From Hydrogenophaga sp. (lineage in GTDB: Bacteria > Pseudomonadota > Gammaproteobacteria > Burkholderiales > Burkholderiaceae_C): a DNA stretch of 64,000 nt. The notes beneath the pieces are model-generated. The model had not been told where the DNA came from. It made no database searches and saw only the letters and a program-made list of their open reading frames with translations. Shown here in pieces: positions 15,825-24,490 of the stretch (positions are counted from its first letter, which is position 1; each line of letters begins with the position of its first letter). The DNA lies in the NCBI GenBank assembly GCA_030682835.1, contig JAUXNG010000051.1:1-64000 (forward strand), in the 5' to 3' direction. Position numbers and translations under genes: made by a program.

Positions 15825-17063
15825 ATGCCGCTGACTCCCGACACCGCGCACATGGCACCCGCCGGCACGCCACCCGACCACCCCCGCATTCACTGGACCA
15901 CGCCCGACGGCGAGCCCGCTTCGGCGCGCTGGCGCTCGGAGCGCGGCGCGCCCGCGCCCACCCGCGTGGCCCTGGTCGACGACACCACCACAGCCGACGC
16001 GGCCTACCGCCTGGCCTGCGCCGGCACCGCCCTGCTCTGGCAGGGCGACTTTCAGAACGCGCGCCACCTGCTGCAGGCCATGGCCCGCCGCTGCGACGCG
16101 GTGCCCGCGCGCAAGCAGCGCAAGGCGCCCGCGCCAGCCGGCCCCGCGCCGCTGGCCGAGGCCTTTCACCGCCACCGCCAGGCCCAGGCGCAGCGTGCGC
16201 GCACCCTGGGCATGCTGCTGATACCGGTGGAGGCAGACCACACCGTCGCGCTGCGCCGCGCGCCCGACGTGCAGCAGGCCTGCACCCAGGCCTGGGGCGA
16301 GCCCGGCGCCGGCGACGAGCGTTCGGTGGTGTCGCTGCGCGAGCTGTTGTCGCTCACCAGCGCGCAGGAATGGCGCCGCGTGGGCGTGGCGGTGGAGGCC
16401 CTGGGCCCGCCGCCGAACAACCGCGTGTTCCCGCACTACGGCGTTTTCTCGCCGGTGCGCGGTGAATACATCGACCTGGTAGCGAAGGCCCCGCTGCCGC
16501 CCGGGGTGGCCGAAGCGGGTGCGTTTGACATCGGCACCGGCACGGGCGTGCTGTCGGCGGTGCTGGCACGCCGGGGCGTGGCCCGCATCGTGGCGACCGA
16601 CCTCGACGAGCGTGCGCTGGCCTGTGCCCAGGCCAACCTGCAGCAGCTCGGCGTGGGCGCGCAGGTGACGCTGTTGCAGGCCGACCTGTTCCCCACGGGC
16701 CGCGCGGCGCTGATCGTGTGCAACCCGCCGTGGCTGCCCGCGCGGGCCAGCTCTCCGGTCGAACGCGCGGTGTACGACGAAGGCAGCCGCATGCTCACCG
16801 GCTTCCTGAACGGCCTGGCGGCGCACCTCGAGCCGCAAGGTGAAGGCTGGCTCATTCTCTCGGACCTGGCCGAGCACCTGGGTCTGCGCACACGCGAAGA
16901 ACTGCTGACGCTCATCAGCCAGGCCGGCTTGCATGTGCTGGGCCGGCTCGACGCCAGACCGCGCCACGGCAAGGCATCCGATGCCTCGGACCCGCTGCAT
17001 GCGGCGAGAGCGGCTGAAGTCACGTCACTCTGGCGGCTTGGCCTCGCGCCCGCACCGGGATGA
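15825..17063 (+). CDS. Class I SAM-dependent methyltransferase, RsmC/PrmC-like (MTS domain)
   Basis: 412 residues. The N-terminal 220 form an unassigned domain rich in Ala, Arg and Pro. The methyltransferase core starts at PHYGVFSPVRGEYIDLV, with SAM loop AFDIGTGTGVLSAVLARRG, acidic loop IVATDLDERAL and catalytic loop LIVCNPPWLP (N-P-P-[WY], typical for N-methylation of amide or purine exocyclic nitrogen). Likely target is rRNA or a protein glutamine. It stands alone between the dioxygenase-like and DUF2238-like genes. Confidence 0.82.
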   Translation: MPLTPDTAHMAPAGTPPDHPRIHWTTPDGEPASARWRSERGAPAPTRVALVDDTTTADAAYRLACAGTALLWQGDFQNARHLLQAMARRCDAVPARKQRKAPAPAGPAPLAEAFHRHRQAQAQRARTLGMLLIPVEADHTVALRRAPDVQQACTQAWGEPGAGDERSVVSLRELLSLTSAQEWRRVGVAVEALGPPPNNRVFPHYGVFSPVRGEYIDLVAKAPLPPGVAEAGAFDIGTGTGVLSAVLARRGVARIVATDLDERALACAQANLQQLGVGAQVTLLQADLFPTGRAALIVCNPPWLPARASSPVERAVYDEGSRMLTGFLNGLAAHLEPQGEGWLILSDLAEHLGLRTREELLTLISQAGLHVLGRLDARPRHGKASDASDPLHAARAAEVTSLWRLGLAPAPG

Positions 17064-17082
17064 GCCGGGGCGGCGCAGCGAT

Positions 17083-17742
17083 TCAGCGCGGGCGCTTGCC
17101 GAAATGCTGCCGGTTGCGATCCACAAAGTCGTGCAGCACACCGGTGAAGCCGCCCATTGACCGGCCCTTGAGGTAGAGGTAACCGGCCAGAGCGCCGATG
17201 CTGGCGCCCACCACGTCCACGATGAGGTCGTACATGGTGTCGATCAGGCCCGACTTCTGCATGTTCATGCCAAACAGCTGGTCCATGCCGAATTCGAAGA
17301 TCTCCCACAGCGCGCCGATCGTCACCGCGAAGCTGAAGGCGATCAACGCCAGCGCCCAGGCGGGCGCGGCGTAGCGGTCGCCCTCGAACAGCATGAACAC
17401 GAACAGGAAGCCGAGCAGCCCGAAGCCGATGGCCGAGCCGCCATGCATCACCAGGTCCCACCACCAGTAGCGGTTGTAGAAATCGAAGGCTTCGCCCAGA
17501 AAAATCGTGGCAAAGATGAACAGCGTGATGCCCACCAGAAAGGCCGTGGGCAGGCGGATGTCCATGCGGTTCACGATCACCATGGGCAAGAGCGTGAGCA
17601 CGAAGGTGATGGCGGCCACGCCGGCCAGCGGCCACTGGCGCTCCCACAGCGCCAGGCAAAACTCCACCAGCAGCACGAGCCAGATCAGCTGGACCGCCAG
17701 GGGCTTGGCGCGCAGGGCTTTCCAGGGGCGTTGCATCCACAT
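17083..17742 (-). CDS. DUF2238/YjdF-like integral membrane protein
   Basis: 219 residues with about six membrane helices. Family signatures: WWDLVMHGGSAIGFGLLG, GALWEIFEFGMDQLFG and DTMYDLIVDVVGASIGALAGY, with charged residues (Asp, His, Glu) inside the helices. It resembles YjdF, a protein of unknown function, and VanZ-like proteins. Located head-to-head with a membrane GGDEF-like gene 75 bases away. Confidence 0.75.
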   Translation of the reverse strand: MWMQRPWKALRAKPLAVQLIWLVLLVEFCLALWERQWPLAGVAAITFVLTLLPMVIVNRMDIRLPTAFLVGITLFIFATIFLGEAFDFYNRYWWWDLVMHGGSAIGFGLLGFLFVFMLFEGDRYAAPAWALALIAFSFAVTIGALWEIFEFGMDQLFGMNMQKSGLIDTMYDLIVDVVGASIGALAGYLYLKGRSMGGFTGVLHDFVDRNRQHFGKRPR

Positions 17743-17816
17743 GCGGCCATGATAGTGGCGGTCGCGTCGTGAAATACCGCACTACTTCGTTGGTTCTAAG
17801 CCACCATAATCCGCGC

Positions 17817-19037
17817 ATGCCCATTGTTGAAATCGCGGTCTGGTCGGCCATGCTGGGGGGATTGCTCACCCTGGCGGGTCTGACCCTGGGCGACGCGTTC
17901 GCCAACCGCAGCCCGGCCGCCACGCGCAACCTGGTGTTCGTGCTGCTGGTCGGGGGCAGCTGCGTGGTGATGTCGGGCCTGCCCGAGGCGCTGTTTCCCT
18001 GGCTTGACGAGAGAGCCATGATGGTGGTGAAGGCCGGCCTGGGCCCCGCCGCCGGGGGCATGGCGCTCTATTACCTGGGCAACTGGCTCGGTGGATCACA
18101 TGAAGACCAGCGGGTGCACCGCGTCGCTACCTGGGGTGGGGCCACGGTGGGGCTGGCCGCGGCAGTGCTGGCGGCGCTGGCGACCCAGGCCGACCCCGGC
18201 AGCTTCCGCCAGCTGCTGATGGCCGCCGCTGTGGTGAACCTGGTGCCGGTGCTGCTGGCGGTGGTGGCCGTGAAGCGCGCAGCACAACGCGGCGATCCAC
18301 TGGCCCAGTGGATGCTGGTGGCCGTGGCCTGCCTGGCGGTGATGGTGGCCGGGCTCTACCTCAAGGGCCTGCAGGTGCCGGGTATCGGGCTCACGGCATG
18401 GATCATCACGGCGGTGGTGACGGTGGCTTATTTCCTGCTCGCCAGTGGCCTGGTACTGCTGCGCAACCAGCAGAACCGCCAGCTGGTGCGCCTCTCGCGC
18501 CTGGAGACCGGCATGGAGCCTGCCACCGGCCTGGCCACCGGTGCGACGCTGCTGGCGCAGATGGAGCACGTGTTCTGGCGCAGCGCGCGCCAGCACGGCC
18601 AGTGCACGGTGGTGTGCCTCTACCTCAGCAACCTCTACGAACTCAACGAGTCGGCCGGTGCCGGGGTGGAACACCAGATCCTGCAGACCATGGCTGCGCG
18701 GGTGCGCCGGGCCGCAGGCTTTCGCGGGCTGGTGGGCCTGTACCACCCGCGCTGTTTCGTGGTGGTGATTTCAGCCGACCGCTACAACCCCCCGCTGGCC
18801 GACACGCTGGAGCGGCTGCGCAGCAAGACACACAAGCCGCTGTCGGTGCTGGACGACCGCCACGACTACGCGCTGTTCACGCCGCAGCTGGGCATGGGCG
18901 TGGTCACCGTCGACCCCTTCAACGCTCTGCCCATGGACGTGCTCCACGAAGCCGAACGCCAGGCACTGGCGGTGGTGGGCGCCGCGGTCCCCAGTGGCGA
19001 ACACCACACGCCCACCCAGCCTGCACCGCTGGTGTGA
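17817..19037 (+). CDS. Multi-pass membrane protein with a degenerate GGDEF-like domain
   Basis: 406 residues from ATG 17817 (MPIVEIAVW). Six or seven hydrophobic segments cover residues 1 to about 220. The cytoplasmic C-terminal part begins with a GGDEF-type opening (DxxTGLxNR replaced by MEPATGLATGATLLAQME), continues with a CTVVCLYLSNLYELNE strand in place of the metal-binding Asp strand, and has GLYHPRCFVVVI where active cyclases have GG[DE]EF. The catalytic residues are absent, so it probably does not make c-di-GMP. A sensing or scaffolding role is inferred. Confidence 0.6.
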   Translation: MPIVEIAVWSAMLGGLLTLAGLTLGDAFANRSPAATRNLVFVLLVGGSCVVMSGLPEALFPWLDERAMMVVKAGLGPAAGGMALYYLGNWLGGSHEDQRVHRVATWGGATVGLAAAVLAALATQADPGSFRQLLMAAAVVNLVPVLLAVVAVKRAAQRGDPLAQWMLVAVACLAVMVAGLYLKGLQVPGIGLTAWIITAVVTVAYFLLASGLVLLRNQQNRQLVRLSRLETGMEPATGLATGATLLAQMEHVFWRSARQHGQCTVVCLYLSNLYELNESAGAGVEHQILQTMAARVRRAAGFRGLVGLYHPRCFVVVISADRYNPPLADTLERLRSKTHKPLSVLDDRHDYALFTPQLGMGVVTVDPFNALPMDVLHEAERQALAVVGAAVPSGEHHTPTQPAPLV

Positions 19038-19049
19038 GCGCGCCCGGCT

Positions 19050-19820
19050 TCACTTCTTCTGGATGGGGTTCGCTGTGAGCCAGTTGGCCGGGTAGGCGCG
19101 CAGGAATTCGCGTGCCTTCTCGGGCCGCGCCGTGAGCCAGGCGTGGTAGCCACCCTCGTTGAGCACCGCCACCATGCGCTTCTCGGCACCGGGCTGCTGG
19201 TAGCGGTGCATCAGCGCGTGGCTGTTGGCGTTCACCGTGAGCAGCGCGAAGCTGACGATCACCTCGCCGTCGGCACCGGTCCAGCTTTCCCACAGGCCGG
19301 CCACGCCCATGGGCTTGCCGTCGACCCGCGCGATGCGGGTGGGCACGGCCTTGCCGCTGCGCAGGTCGTCCTCCTGGAAGGCCATCATGGGCACGATGCA
19401 GCGCTGGCCTTTGAACCAGGCGTTGCGAAAATTGTTCGACGTGGTCACCGCTTCGGCGCGGGCATTCACCAGCTTGGTGGAGCGCAGCTTCGCGTCGGAC
19501 GCCGACTTCACCCACGGCGGTACCAGGCCGAACTGCCCACTCACCAGCTCCAGCTGGAGCGGCTGGGCGTCGGCCGGTGCCAGCGGTGGTCCGGCTTCGG
19601 TGGCGGCGGCCTCGGGGGTCGGGTCGGCACCCTCGACTGCGCTCTCTTCAGGCACCGGTACCTCGGCCGCGGCCAGCGCCTCAGCCGTCTGCACGCGGCG
19701 GATGAACAGGCCGGGCTTGCGTGGCCACACGGCGCGTCCGGCGGGGGTGTCGGGCGCAGCGACGTCGAACGCGGCGGGGTACAGGTCGGGGAGCACCAGG
19801 CTCTCGTATTGGGAACTCAT
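19050..19820 (-). CDS. SOS response-associated peptidase (SRAP/YedK) paralogue lacking Cys2
   Basis: 256 residues. SRAP features present: FGLVPPWVKS, the TKLVNARAEAV motif, FRNAWFKGQRCIVPMMAFQE, AGLWESW, FALLTVNANSHALMHRYQQP and MVAVL. SRAP proteins trap abasic sites through a catalytic Cys2 exposed after Met removal; here residue 2 is Ser (ATG AGT), one base from Cys (TGT). A Glu/Ala/Pro-rich insert (about residues 52-87) separates the N-terminus from the core. A second SRAP gene with Cys2 is at 23911. DNA binding without crosslinking, or decay, are both possible. Confidence 0.85.
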   Translation of the reverse strand: MSSQYESLVLPDLYPAAFDVAAPDTPAGRAVWPRKPGLFIRRVQTAEALAAAEVPVPEESAVEGADPTPEAAATEAGPPLAPADAQPLQLELVSGQFGLVPPWVKSASDAKLRSTKLVNARAEAVTTSNNFRNAWFKGQRCIVPMMAFQEDDLRSGKAVPTRIARVDGKPMGVAGLWESWTGADGEVIVSFALLTVNANSHALMHRYQQPGAEKRMVAVLNEGGYHAWLTARPEKAREFLRAYPANWLTANPIQKK

Positions 19821-19937
19821 GGGGCGATGCTATCCCACGCACCGGCACGGCCCCTGCCGGTAAACTGCCAGCCCGCCCGCAACCATGTTTCGGCGGCTCC
19901 GAACCCTTGCCCTTTGACCGCCTACACGCCCCTGCAC

Positions 19938-20843
19938 ATGCCCGTTTCCTCCCTCCTCCACGCGCTCGCCCAACCCAGCCGCCGCGCCCACCTGCTGGGC
20001 GGCCTGGGCGCGCTGGCGCTGCTGGGCTGGCCGGCACTGGCCCGGGCCACACCGGGGGCTGGTCCCTGGCCCCGGGCCGCGGCGGTGCCGGGTGGCGTCG
20101 CGCGCCTGTCACTCGGCCCGGGGCCCGCGCGGCCGCAGGCCTTTGTGGTGCAGGACGGCGCCGAGGTGCCGCTGATGGTGGTGGGTGACGTGATCGAGTG
20201 GACGGCGGTGGTGGGCATTCCGCTGTCGGCCCCGCCGGGCGAGGCGCGCACCGGGGTGCGCACGACCGATGGCGGCGTGCGCGACATCGCCTACGCCGTG
20301 GCCCCCAAGCGCTATGCGGAGCAGCATCTGAAAGTAGCGCCGCGCACGGTGGACCTGTCGCCCGAAGACCTCGCACGTTTCGAGCGCGAGCGCGCCCACC
20401 AGCAGTCCGTGATCGGCACCTTCACCGAGCTGCCGCCCGCACAGGCCGCGCACGGCTGGAAGATGCGCGTGCCCACGCCGGGTCGGCGCTCCAGTTCGTT
20501 CGGCCTGCGCCGCGTATTCAACGGGCAGGCGCGAAACCCGCACAGCGGCATGGACATCGCCGCGCCCACCGGCACCCCGGTGGTCGCACCGTTGCCGGGG
20601 CGGGTGATCGACACCGGCGACTATTTCTTCAACGGACTGACGGTGTGGCTTGACCACGGCGGCGGCCTGCTCAGCATGGTGTGCCACCTGAGCGCCATCG
20701 ACGTGAAAACCGGCGACCTGCTGAGCACCGGCGATCGCGTCGGCGCGGTGGGCGCCACCGGGCGGGTGACCGGGCCACATCTGCACTGGGGCGTGATGCT
20801 CAACCGCGCCATGGTCGACCCGGCCCTGTTCGTCGACGCCTGA
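19938..20843 (+). CDS. M23-family metallopeptidase (LytM-type, peptidoglycan hydrolase)
   Basis: 301 residues from ATG 19938; the longer upstream frame runs antisense to the SRAP gene. A signal or Tat-like leader (SRRAHLLGGLGALALLGW, residues about 14-35) is followed by a beta-rich domain (residues 45-150) and the LytM zinc domain: GRRSSSFGLRRVFNG, HSGMDIAAPTG (H-x3-D), MVCHLSAI and GPHLHWGVML (H-x-H). All four metal/catalytic positions are present, so it should be an active periplasmic endopeptidase. RluE follows 13 bases later. Confidence 0.88.
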   Translation: MPVSSLLHALAQPSRRAHLLGGLGALALLGWPALARATPGAGPWPRAAAVPGGVARLSLGPGPARPQAFVVQDGAEVPLMVVGDVIEWTAVVGIPLSAPPGEARTGVRTTDGGVRDIAYAVAPKRYAEQHLKVAPRTVDLSPEDLARFERERAHQQSVIGTFTELPPAQAAHGWKMRVPTPGRRSSSFGLRRVFNGQARNPHSGMDIAAPTGTPVVAPLPGRVIDTGDYFFNGLTVWLDHGGGLLSMVCHLSAIDVKTGDLLSTGDRVGAVGATGRVTGPHLHWGVMLNRAMVDPALFVDA

Positions 20844-20856
20844 GCACCGCTGGCCC

Positions 20857-21393
20857 ATGCTGATCCGTTTCAACAAGCCCTATGGCGTGCTCAGCCAGTT
20901 CACGCCCGAGGGGCGCTGGCGCGGCCTGAAAGATTTCATCGACCTGCCCGGCGTGTACGTGGCGGGCCGGCTCGACGCCGACAGCGAGGGCCTGCTGCTG
21001 CTCACCGACGACGGCCAGCAACAGGCGCGCATTGCCGACCCGCGTTTCAAGATGGAAAAAACCTACTGGGTGCAGGTGGACGGGGTGCCCGACGAGGCCG
21101 CGTTGGCCCGGCTGCGCCGCGGTGTGCTGCTCAAGGACGGCCCCACGCTGCCGGCCCGTGCCCGCACCATCGACGAACCCGCCGGCCTGTGGCCGCGCGA
21201 CCCGCCGATCCGTGTGCGCCAGGCCCAGCCCACGGCGTGGCTGGAGCTGGTCATCCGCGAGGGGCGCAACCGGCAGGTTCGTCGCATGACCGCGGCGGTG
21301 GGCCTGCCTACGCTGCGGCTGATCCGTGCCGCCATCGGCCCGCATGGCCTGGACGGCCTGGCGCCCGGCACCTGGGCCAGCGCGCAGACCTGA
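20857..21393 (+). CDS. rluE: 23S rRNA pseudouridine synthase, RluE type
   Basis: 178 residues. MLIRFNKPYGVLSQF opens the RsuA/RluE fold; the catalytic aspartate is in VAGRLDADSEGLLLLT; DGPTLPARARTIDEPAGLWPRDPPIR and EGRNRQVRRMTAAVGLPTLRLIR follow E. coli RluE closely. It modifies U2457 in 23S rRNA. The short length (no S4 domain) agrees with RluE. Probably co-transcribed with the M23 peptidase gene. Confidence 0.92.
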   Translation: MLIRFNKPYGVLSQFTPEGRWRGLKDFIDLPGVYVAGRLDADSEGLLLLTDDGQQQARIADPRFKMEKTYWVQVDGVPDEAALARLRRGVLLKDGPTLPARARTIDEPAGLWPRDPPIRVRQAQPTAWLELVIREGRNRQVRRMTAAVGLPTLRLIRAAIGPHGLDGLAPGTWASAQT

Positions 21394-21420
21394 TGATTCG
21401 CCCTTGGGCAGTCTTGAATT

Positions 21421-21470
21421 CCGTTCGGGCTGAGCCTGTTGAAGCCCTTCGACAAACTCAGGGCGAACGG
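21421..21470. repeat. REP-like imperfect palindrome
   Basis: A 50-base inverted repeat: left arm CCGTTCGGGCTGAGCCTGTT, right arm AACTCAGGGCGAACGG, joined by GAAGCCCTTC. Similar TTCGNNCTGAGCCTGTCGAAG units occur dispersed in many proteobacterial genomes and are mobilised by RAYT proteins. It lies between the convergent rluE and DUF2235 genes and may also act as a bidirectional terminator. Confidence 0.7.
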
Positions 21471-21501
21471 TTCTGCTTCAGGGGGACCCAATCCCCATGG
21501 C

Positions 21502-23163
21502 TCACGGCCGGCGCGAGAACACCCCGCCCAGCCACACCCACAGCAGGGCCGCGAGCGCCAGCAGCTTGCCTGCGCTGAACACCGACACCGCTGCCGCCAC
21601 CACCAGACCGCCGCTTTCCAGGTGTTGCGAGCCCAGGTTTTCGGCCAGATCGAACAGCACCAGCGCCAGCATGGCCCGGTGCGCGTGGCGCGACAGCCAC
21701 GGCAGGCGCCGGCCCTTGGGCACCGCCCGCGCCGCCTGGCGGCGCAAGGCCCAGGCCACCGGCCAGGCCAGCCACACGGCGTAGAGCGGCAGCAGCCAGG
21801 CATCGAGCGCGAGGGCCTGGCCGAGACGGCCACTGTCGCACACGATGCCCAGATCGGCGTGCCAGGGGGCCAGCAGCTGGGCGGCGGACGGCACCCAGGC
21901 GACCCACCCGGGCGCGCCGCGCAGGCTGCACACCTGCGCGTCGGCCAGCGCGGTGAAGCCCAGCAGCACCAGCACGGCCAAGCCCAGCAGCCAGCCCAGC
22001 ACCGAGCGGCGCCGAGCGGCCGGCGAGGCGCGCGCCGGGGTAGCCTGTGCCACGGGCCTTGCGCTGGCGTCCACCACGTCGCTGTGCACCGGGTCGCCGG
22101 TGGTGCGCGGGCGCGTGTCCAGGCCGGTCCAGGCCCAGAACGGGCATTCCAGCGTCTGGTCGTGCAAAGGCTGGGTGCTGTCGGGCCGGCCCGCGGGCGG
22201 CTGTGCCAGCAGCAGGCCGTGTTCTTCGGCCTCCCGCGCCATCCACGCCAGGGTGATCTGGGAGAGTCCGTCTTCCCGATAGGCGCCGCCGATGTCGCTG
22301 TGCGCGCCGCGGAACCAGCGCTGGTCAAAGCTGCGGTGTGCCTGCTCGTCGGCGCTGAAGTCGGGCGCGCGGTACAGGCGCGGGGCGTATTTCACCCGGG
22401 TCTCGTGCAGCGCCACCGCGTGGCGCACATGCACGAAGCGCTTGCCCGCGACGTCGGGCGAGTTGGTGATGCGCAGGCCGCCCAACACCCCGCTGCCGAT
22501 GGTTTCCACCGTGTCCCAGACGCCAATGAAGTGCAGCAGCGGGCGGCGGTGCAGCGAGAAGTGCTCCACCACATCGTTCGCAAAGCGGGTGCGCGCCGGG
22601 CCGGGCTCGGCGAAATAGGTGCGCACCAGACTGCCCAGCACCGCCAGGCCCGGCGTCTGCACCAGGCCGTACATGTTCACCATGCCGCTGACCGAACGCG
22701 CGGTGAAGGCCCCGCGCGAGAAGCCCAACAGGTAGATGCGGTCGCCGACCTCGTAGTGCCGGGCGAGGAATTCGTAGGCTTCGGCGATGTTCTCGAAAGC
22801 GCCCGTGCCCAGCGCCAGGGCCTTGAGGCGGCGCGCCCGCTCGGCCAGCCGGCCCCACCAGCCGGCAGCCGGAAAGGCGTTCGCAGTTCCCACACCGGGG
22901 TCGTAATACACCAGCTGGGCCGGCCGCACCCGGTCGTCGGGGCTGTCTTTCTCCAGCAGGCGCATGAGCTTGACGACGTTGGTGTCGCGGCTGTTGCCCA
23001 GAATGTTGCCACTGCCATCGAACAGCAGCACCAGGTTGCGCCCGGGTTTCGTGGCCCACTGCTCGTCGGCACGCCGGACCTCGCTCAGCACATCCTCGCG
23101 CGCCGCGCGGGGCTCGGAGCGTGCTGCGGGTTCGGTGGCGGACGGGACAGTGGAGTCGGTCAT
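21502..23163 (-). CDS. DUF2235 alpha/beta-hydrolase (Tle1-like) with C-terminal membrane helices
   Basis: 553 residues. RNLVLLFDGSGN and DTNVVKLMRLL open the DUF2235 domain; the nucleophile elbow GFSRGAF is at residues 147-151 (Ser149), and FRGAHSDIGGAY carries the conserved His/Asp. T6SS phospholipase effectors Tle1 share this domain. Residues about 390-550 hold four hydrophobic segments (LGWLLGLAVLVLLGF, LPLYAVWLAWPVAW and others), unlike soluble Tle1. No VgrG, PAAR or immunity gene is adjacent, so a housekeeping lipase role is more likely than a T6SS effector. Confidence 0.8.
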   Translation of the reverse strand: MTDSTVPSATEPAARSEPRAAREDVLSEVRRADEQWATKPGRNLVLLFDGSGNILGNSRDTNVVKLMRLLEKDSPDDRVRPAQLVYYDPGVGTANAFPAAGWWGRLAERARRLKALALGTGAFENIAEAYEFLARHYEVGDRIYLLGFSRGAFTARSVSGMVNMYGLVQTPGLAVLGSLVRTYFAEPGPARTRFANDVVEHFSLHRRPLLHFIGVWDTVETIGSGVLGGLRITNSPDVAGKRFVHVRHAVALHETRVKYAPRLYRAPDFSADEQAHRSFDQRWFRGAHSDIGGAYREDGLSQITLAWMAREAEEHGLLLAQPPAGRPDSTQPLHDQTLECPFWAWTGLDTRPRTTGDPVHSDVVDASARPVAQATPARASPAARRRSVLGWLLGLAVLVLLGFTALADAQVCSLRGAPGWVAWVPSAAQLLAPWHADLGIVCDSGRLGQALALDAWLLPLYAVWLAWPVAWALRRQAARAVPKGRRLPWLSRHAHRAMLALVLFDLAENLGSQHLESGGLVVAAAVSVFSAGKLLALAALLWVWLGGVFSRRP

Positions 23164-23221
23164 GGTTCAGCGGTGGCGGCCGGTGCGCGCGGCACCTGCG
23201 CGGGAAAACTGGGCAATGGCA

Positions 23222-23911
23222 TCAGAAAGCCAGCGCCTGCTGGGGAGATGGCCCCTGCGAGGGCAACGGCGCGGGTTCGCCAGTCAGCACACCAGGGCCG
23301 GTTCGTTGCATCAGCCCGGCTGCCTCGGCGGGGCTGGCCTGCAGCCAGCGCTGGTGGTCCGCCGGGTCCAGCACCACCAGCATGCGCTTCTCGTCGCCAG
23401 GGCGGTGCATGCGACCCATGAGAGGGTGGCCATCGGCATTCACGGTCAGCAGCGTGAAGCTGCGTGCAAGCTCGCCGGTGTCCGGGTCGATCCAGGTCTC
23501 GTGCAGGGCGGCCACGGCAAACGGCATGCCGCCCGCTGCGGTGATGCGCCAGCGCACCGCGCGCCCGCTTTCCCAGCAGGGCTCGAAGAAATCCAGCATG
23601 GGCGCCAGCGCGTACCGCTGTTCGCGCCAGGGGCTGCGAAAGCTCGGCTTTTCTGCCACGGTCTCGCTGCGTGCGTTGCAGGTGCGCCGCGACAGCTCGG
23701 TGCCCTGCCGCGCATCGCGCGACCAGCGGGGCATCAATCCGAAGCGCGCCAGCTCGCACACCGGCGCCCCCGACGCGCCTCTGAACACAATCGGCGCCGG
23801 GTAGCCCGGAAAGGTCTCGGGTGGCCAGGCCTGCGGCGGCAGGGGAGCGCCGCCCAGCACCGCCAGGCCGCCAAGGGCTGGCGGCGTGGCGGGTGTGTAG
23901 TTGGTGCACAT
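23222..23911 (-). CDS. SOS response-associated peptidase (SRAP/YedK) with catalytic Cys2
   Basis: 229 residues from ATG 23911, chosen because it places Cys at position 2 (MCTNY). An ATG nine bases upstream would bury the Cys. RTCNARSETV is the conserved N-A-R-x-E motif, HETWIDPDTGE and FTLLTVNADGHPLMGRMHRP the C-terminal active-site region with His. YedK/HMCES forms a thiazolidine crosslink with abasic sites in single-stranded DNA and shields them. Compare the paralogue at 19820, which has Ser2. Confidence 0.88.
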   Translation of the reverse strand: MCTNYTPATPPALGGLAVLGGAPLPPQAWPPETFPGYPAPIVFRGASGAPVCELARFGLMPRWSRDARQGTELSRRTCNARSETVAEKPSFRSPWREQRYALAPMLDFFEPCWESGRAVRWRITAAGGMPFAVAALHETWIDPDTGELARSFTLLTVNADGHPLMGRMHRPGDEKRMLVVLDPADHQRWLQASPAEAAGLMQRTGPGVLTGEPAPLPSQGPSPQQALAF

Positions 23912-24004
23912 GTCCCGCATTCTGGCAGCGCGCTGGGCCGTGAGGGCGCGGTGTGACACCTGGTTGCAGCAGCGCCCGCCACCACGTGCGGATAATGCGC
24001 CGTC

Positions 24005-24490
24005 ATGACCGAAACCCTGACCCTGTCCTCCAGCCTGTTCCCGCTGGGCTGGCAGCATTACCTGCTGGGCGGCCTGCTGATTGGCTCTGGTGTGGTGCTG
24101 CTGTTTGCGCTGACTGGCCTGATCGGCGGCATGAGCACCGTGTTTTCCAGCAGCTGGTCCTTCGTGTCGAAACGCGCGTTCTTCCAGCAGGCGCGGCTGA
24201 CCGGCTCGCGCGTCTGGCGGCTGGTGTACGCGGCTGGTCTGGTGCTGGGCGCCGGCATCTGGTGGCTCGCTTTTTCCGACGGCACGCCGCTGCGCACCGA
24301 GGTGCCGGCGGGCCTGCTGCTGGTGGGCGGCTTTCTGGTGGGCTACGGGGCACGGCTGGGCAATGGCTGCACCTCGGGCCATGGCATCTGCGGCCTAGGC
24401 TCGCTGCAGTGGCCCTCACTCCTGGCGGTACTCACCTTCATGGGCACGGCCTTTCTCACCGCCAATTTGGTGGCGTGGTGGCTGGCATGA
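24005..24490 (+). CDS. YeeE/YedE (DUF395) transporter subunit, first half
   Basis: 161 residues with four or five hydrophobic segments. The family core GYGARLGNGCTSGHGICGL (about residues 117-135) contains the conserved cysteine pair that in YeeE transports thiosulfate or other reduced sulfur. The protein is half the length of full YeeE and the second half is encoded by the next gene, which starts within its stop codon (ATGA). Similar split pairs (PmpA/PmpB) occur in sulfide-detoxification operons; no such regulator or dioxygenase is next to it here. Confidence 0.82.
   Translation: MTETLTLSSSLFPLGWQHYLLGGLLIGSGVVLLFALTGLIGGMSTVFSSSWSFVSKRAFFQQARLTGSRVWRLVYAAGLVLGAGIWWLAFSDGTPLRTEVPAGLLLVGGFLVGYGARLGNGCTSGHGICGLGSLQWPSLLAVLTFMGTAFLTANLVAWWLA

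Noticed and set aside
19143-19937. A 265-codon N-terminal extension of the M23 peptidase
   Set aside because: It is antisense to the SRAP gene. The ATG at 19938 directly precedes a credible signal sequence.
21502-23163. T6SS effector module
   Set aside because: The DUF2235 domain is Tle1-like, but no VgrG, PAAR, adaptor or immunity gene is near and the protein has membrane helices.
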